Shown: piece after piece, positions 32,781 through 33,307 of the stretch | How positions within the stretch are numbered: position 1 is the first letter of the stretch | How the letters are laid out: every line of letters begins with the position of its first letter | Assembly (NCBI GenBank): GCA_947588325.1 | Contig: CANPYH010000002.1 | Location: 1-33,307, forward strand | Direction of reading: 5' to 3' | Origin: an uncultured Clostridia bacterium | GTDB lineage: Bacteria; Bacillota; Clostridia; Christensenellales; Pumilibacteraceae | DNA: 33,307 bases | Notes under the pieces: generated by a model | Seen by the model: only the letters and a program-made list of their open reading frames with translations | Database searches by the model: none | What the model was told of the DNA's origin: nothing | Program-made: the position numbers and the translations under genes

Positions 32781-33027
32781 TGAAAGATTATTATGGTGGA
32801 GGGTTGTTTATATATAGATTCAAGATGTTGTTTATATATAGATATATTAAGAGTTTGCAAATAAGAGTCGGTTGATATAGACGAGAGAGCGGGAAATGTT
32901 GTAAGATCACTGTTACGCCGCAATTTGGGTAGAATTATTATGCGTTGGTTTGTTGGTGGGAAAGGTTATATTTTGAAATATTAAGCAACGCTATTCGAGT
33001 AATAATTACTTTTGGGTAGCGAACATT

Positions 33028-33087
33028 AACAATCCCCTCAGTCGTCCCGTTGGGACGCCAGCCCCCCCTTACTAAGGGCGGCCCACA
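33028..33087 (+). repeat. R1 half-copy near the right edge
   Basis: AACAATCCCCTCAG, a hairpin (GTCGTCCC-gtt-GGGACG), the C run and GGCGGCCCAC. To its left is an AT-rich tail (32960-33020) like the R2 outer tail, but no R2 core. Confidence 0.65.
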
Positions 33088-33161
33088 GTTTGTTTCAGAC
33101 TTTCTGGGGAATAAATACTTAACCAATATTGTGAAACCACTGCTTTATACCGCAAACCCCA

Positions 33162-33205
33162 TGCATTAAATACATAAACTCCCTGCATTAAATACGTAAA
33201 CCCCT
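33162..33205 (+). repeat. Short tandem repeat, 22-bp period
   Basis: TGCATTAAATACATAAAC and TGCATTAAATACGTAAAC, at 33162 and 33184, one base apart in sequence. Confidence 0.7.
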
Positions 33206-33274
33206 TTGATTATTTACAATAACCCCCCCATTTTGTCGCAATTTTATGACAGAGATATAAAATTTATAAAAATT

Positions 33275-33302
33275 TGTCAGGAAAAGTATACTTTTCCTGA
33301 CA
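33275..33302. repeat. Perfect 28-bp palindrome at the right edge
   Basis: TGTCAGGAAAAGTA is followed at once by its exact reverse complement, with AT-rich sequence on the left. It could be a terminator for a gene beyond the window or an operator; with no loop, a protein-binding site or a further mobile-element end is also possible. Confidence 0.6.
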
Positions 33303-33307
33303 CCATA

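Noticed and set aside
27867-33302. CRISPR array or tRNA genes in the repeat-rich right third
   Set aside because: Repeats are not regularly spaced with unique spacers, and no T-loop (GGTTCGA-type) or cloverleaf was seen.

Overview
The window looks like a chromosomal segment of an uncultured gut-type Clostridia (Bacillota). Grounds: Shine-Dalgarno (SD) sites of the AAGGAGG type, TTGACA/TATAAT promoters, many predicted lipoproteins, a Spo0J-type ParB with perfect TGTTTCACGTGAAACA parS sites, rsmG nearby, and intergenic spaces full of GACAATCCCCTCAG repeats. Genus and family cannot be fixed from sequence alone. 18 of the 21 complete genes are on the minus strand. No rRNA, tRNA or CRISPR array was seen.

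Layout. 1-146: C-terminal membrane anchor of a truncated plus-strand gene. 147-987: dispersed repeats. 988-8268 (-): a two-gene secreted glycan operon, a 2036-residue lipoprotein with two Ig-like (BIG2) domains and 11 jelly-roll-like modules, then a GH10 xylanase. 8269-9880: tmk between repeats. 9881-12128 (-): OmpR-type regulator and histidine kinase. 12253-13248 (-): ten-TM putative metal exporter. 13463-15154 (+): M3-like metallopeptidase lipoprotein. 15256-17046 (-): flavin reductase-like protein and GH128-type glucanase lipoprotein. 17094-19164 (-): rsmG and mnmA, separated by a cluster of DnaA-box-like sites. 19428-23297: redox and regulator cluster (HxlR, NTF2-like, FMN reductase, flavodoxin, aldo/keto reductase-ferredoxin, TetR). 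23479-24504 (-): ECF S component coupled to a DUF1893 protein. 25344-27050 (-): cytosolic M3 peptidase. 27051-30404: a 3.35 kb gene-free region with a candidate oriC and two parS sites. 30405-31268 (-): parB without parA. 31269-33307: gene-free, with tandem and duplicated repeats.

Three things stand out. (1) A dispersed element, called R2 here, has three long and several partial copies. Its stems keep pairing while their sequence changes, which suggests a conserved RNA or single-stranded DNA structure. It nearly always sits beside a MITE-like repeat (R1, inverted ends GACAATCCCCTCAG) and twice abuts a stop codon. (2) The 27.8-29.2 kb region holds two convergent pairs of DnaA boxes around AT-rich repeats, followed by two parS sites. 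A recurring 20-bp motif, GATATTAAATCATAACTTTG, is scattered over the 5 kb around parB. (3) A ten-G run lies in the coding strand early in the giant lipoprotein gene, a candidate phase-variation switch for the lipoprotein and the coupled xylanase.

All promoter, repeat and structure calls were made by eye. Alignment, covariation and skew calculations were not possible here and are named as tests in the findings.
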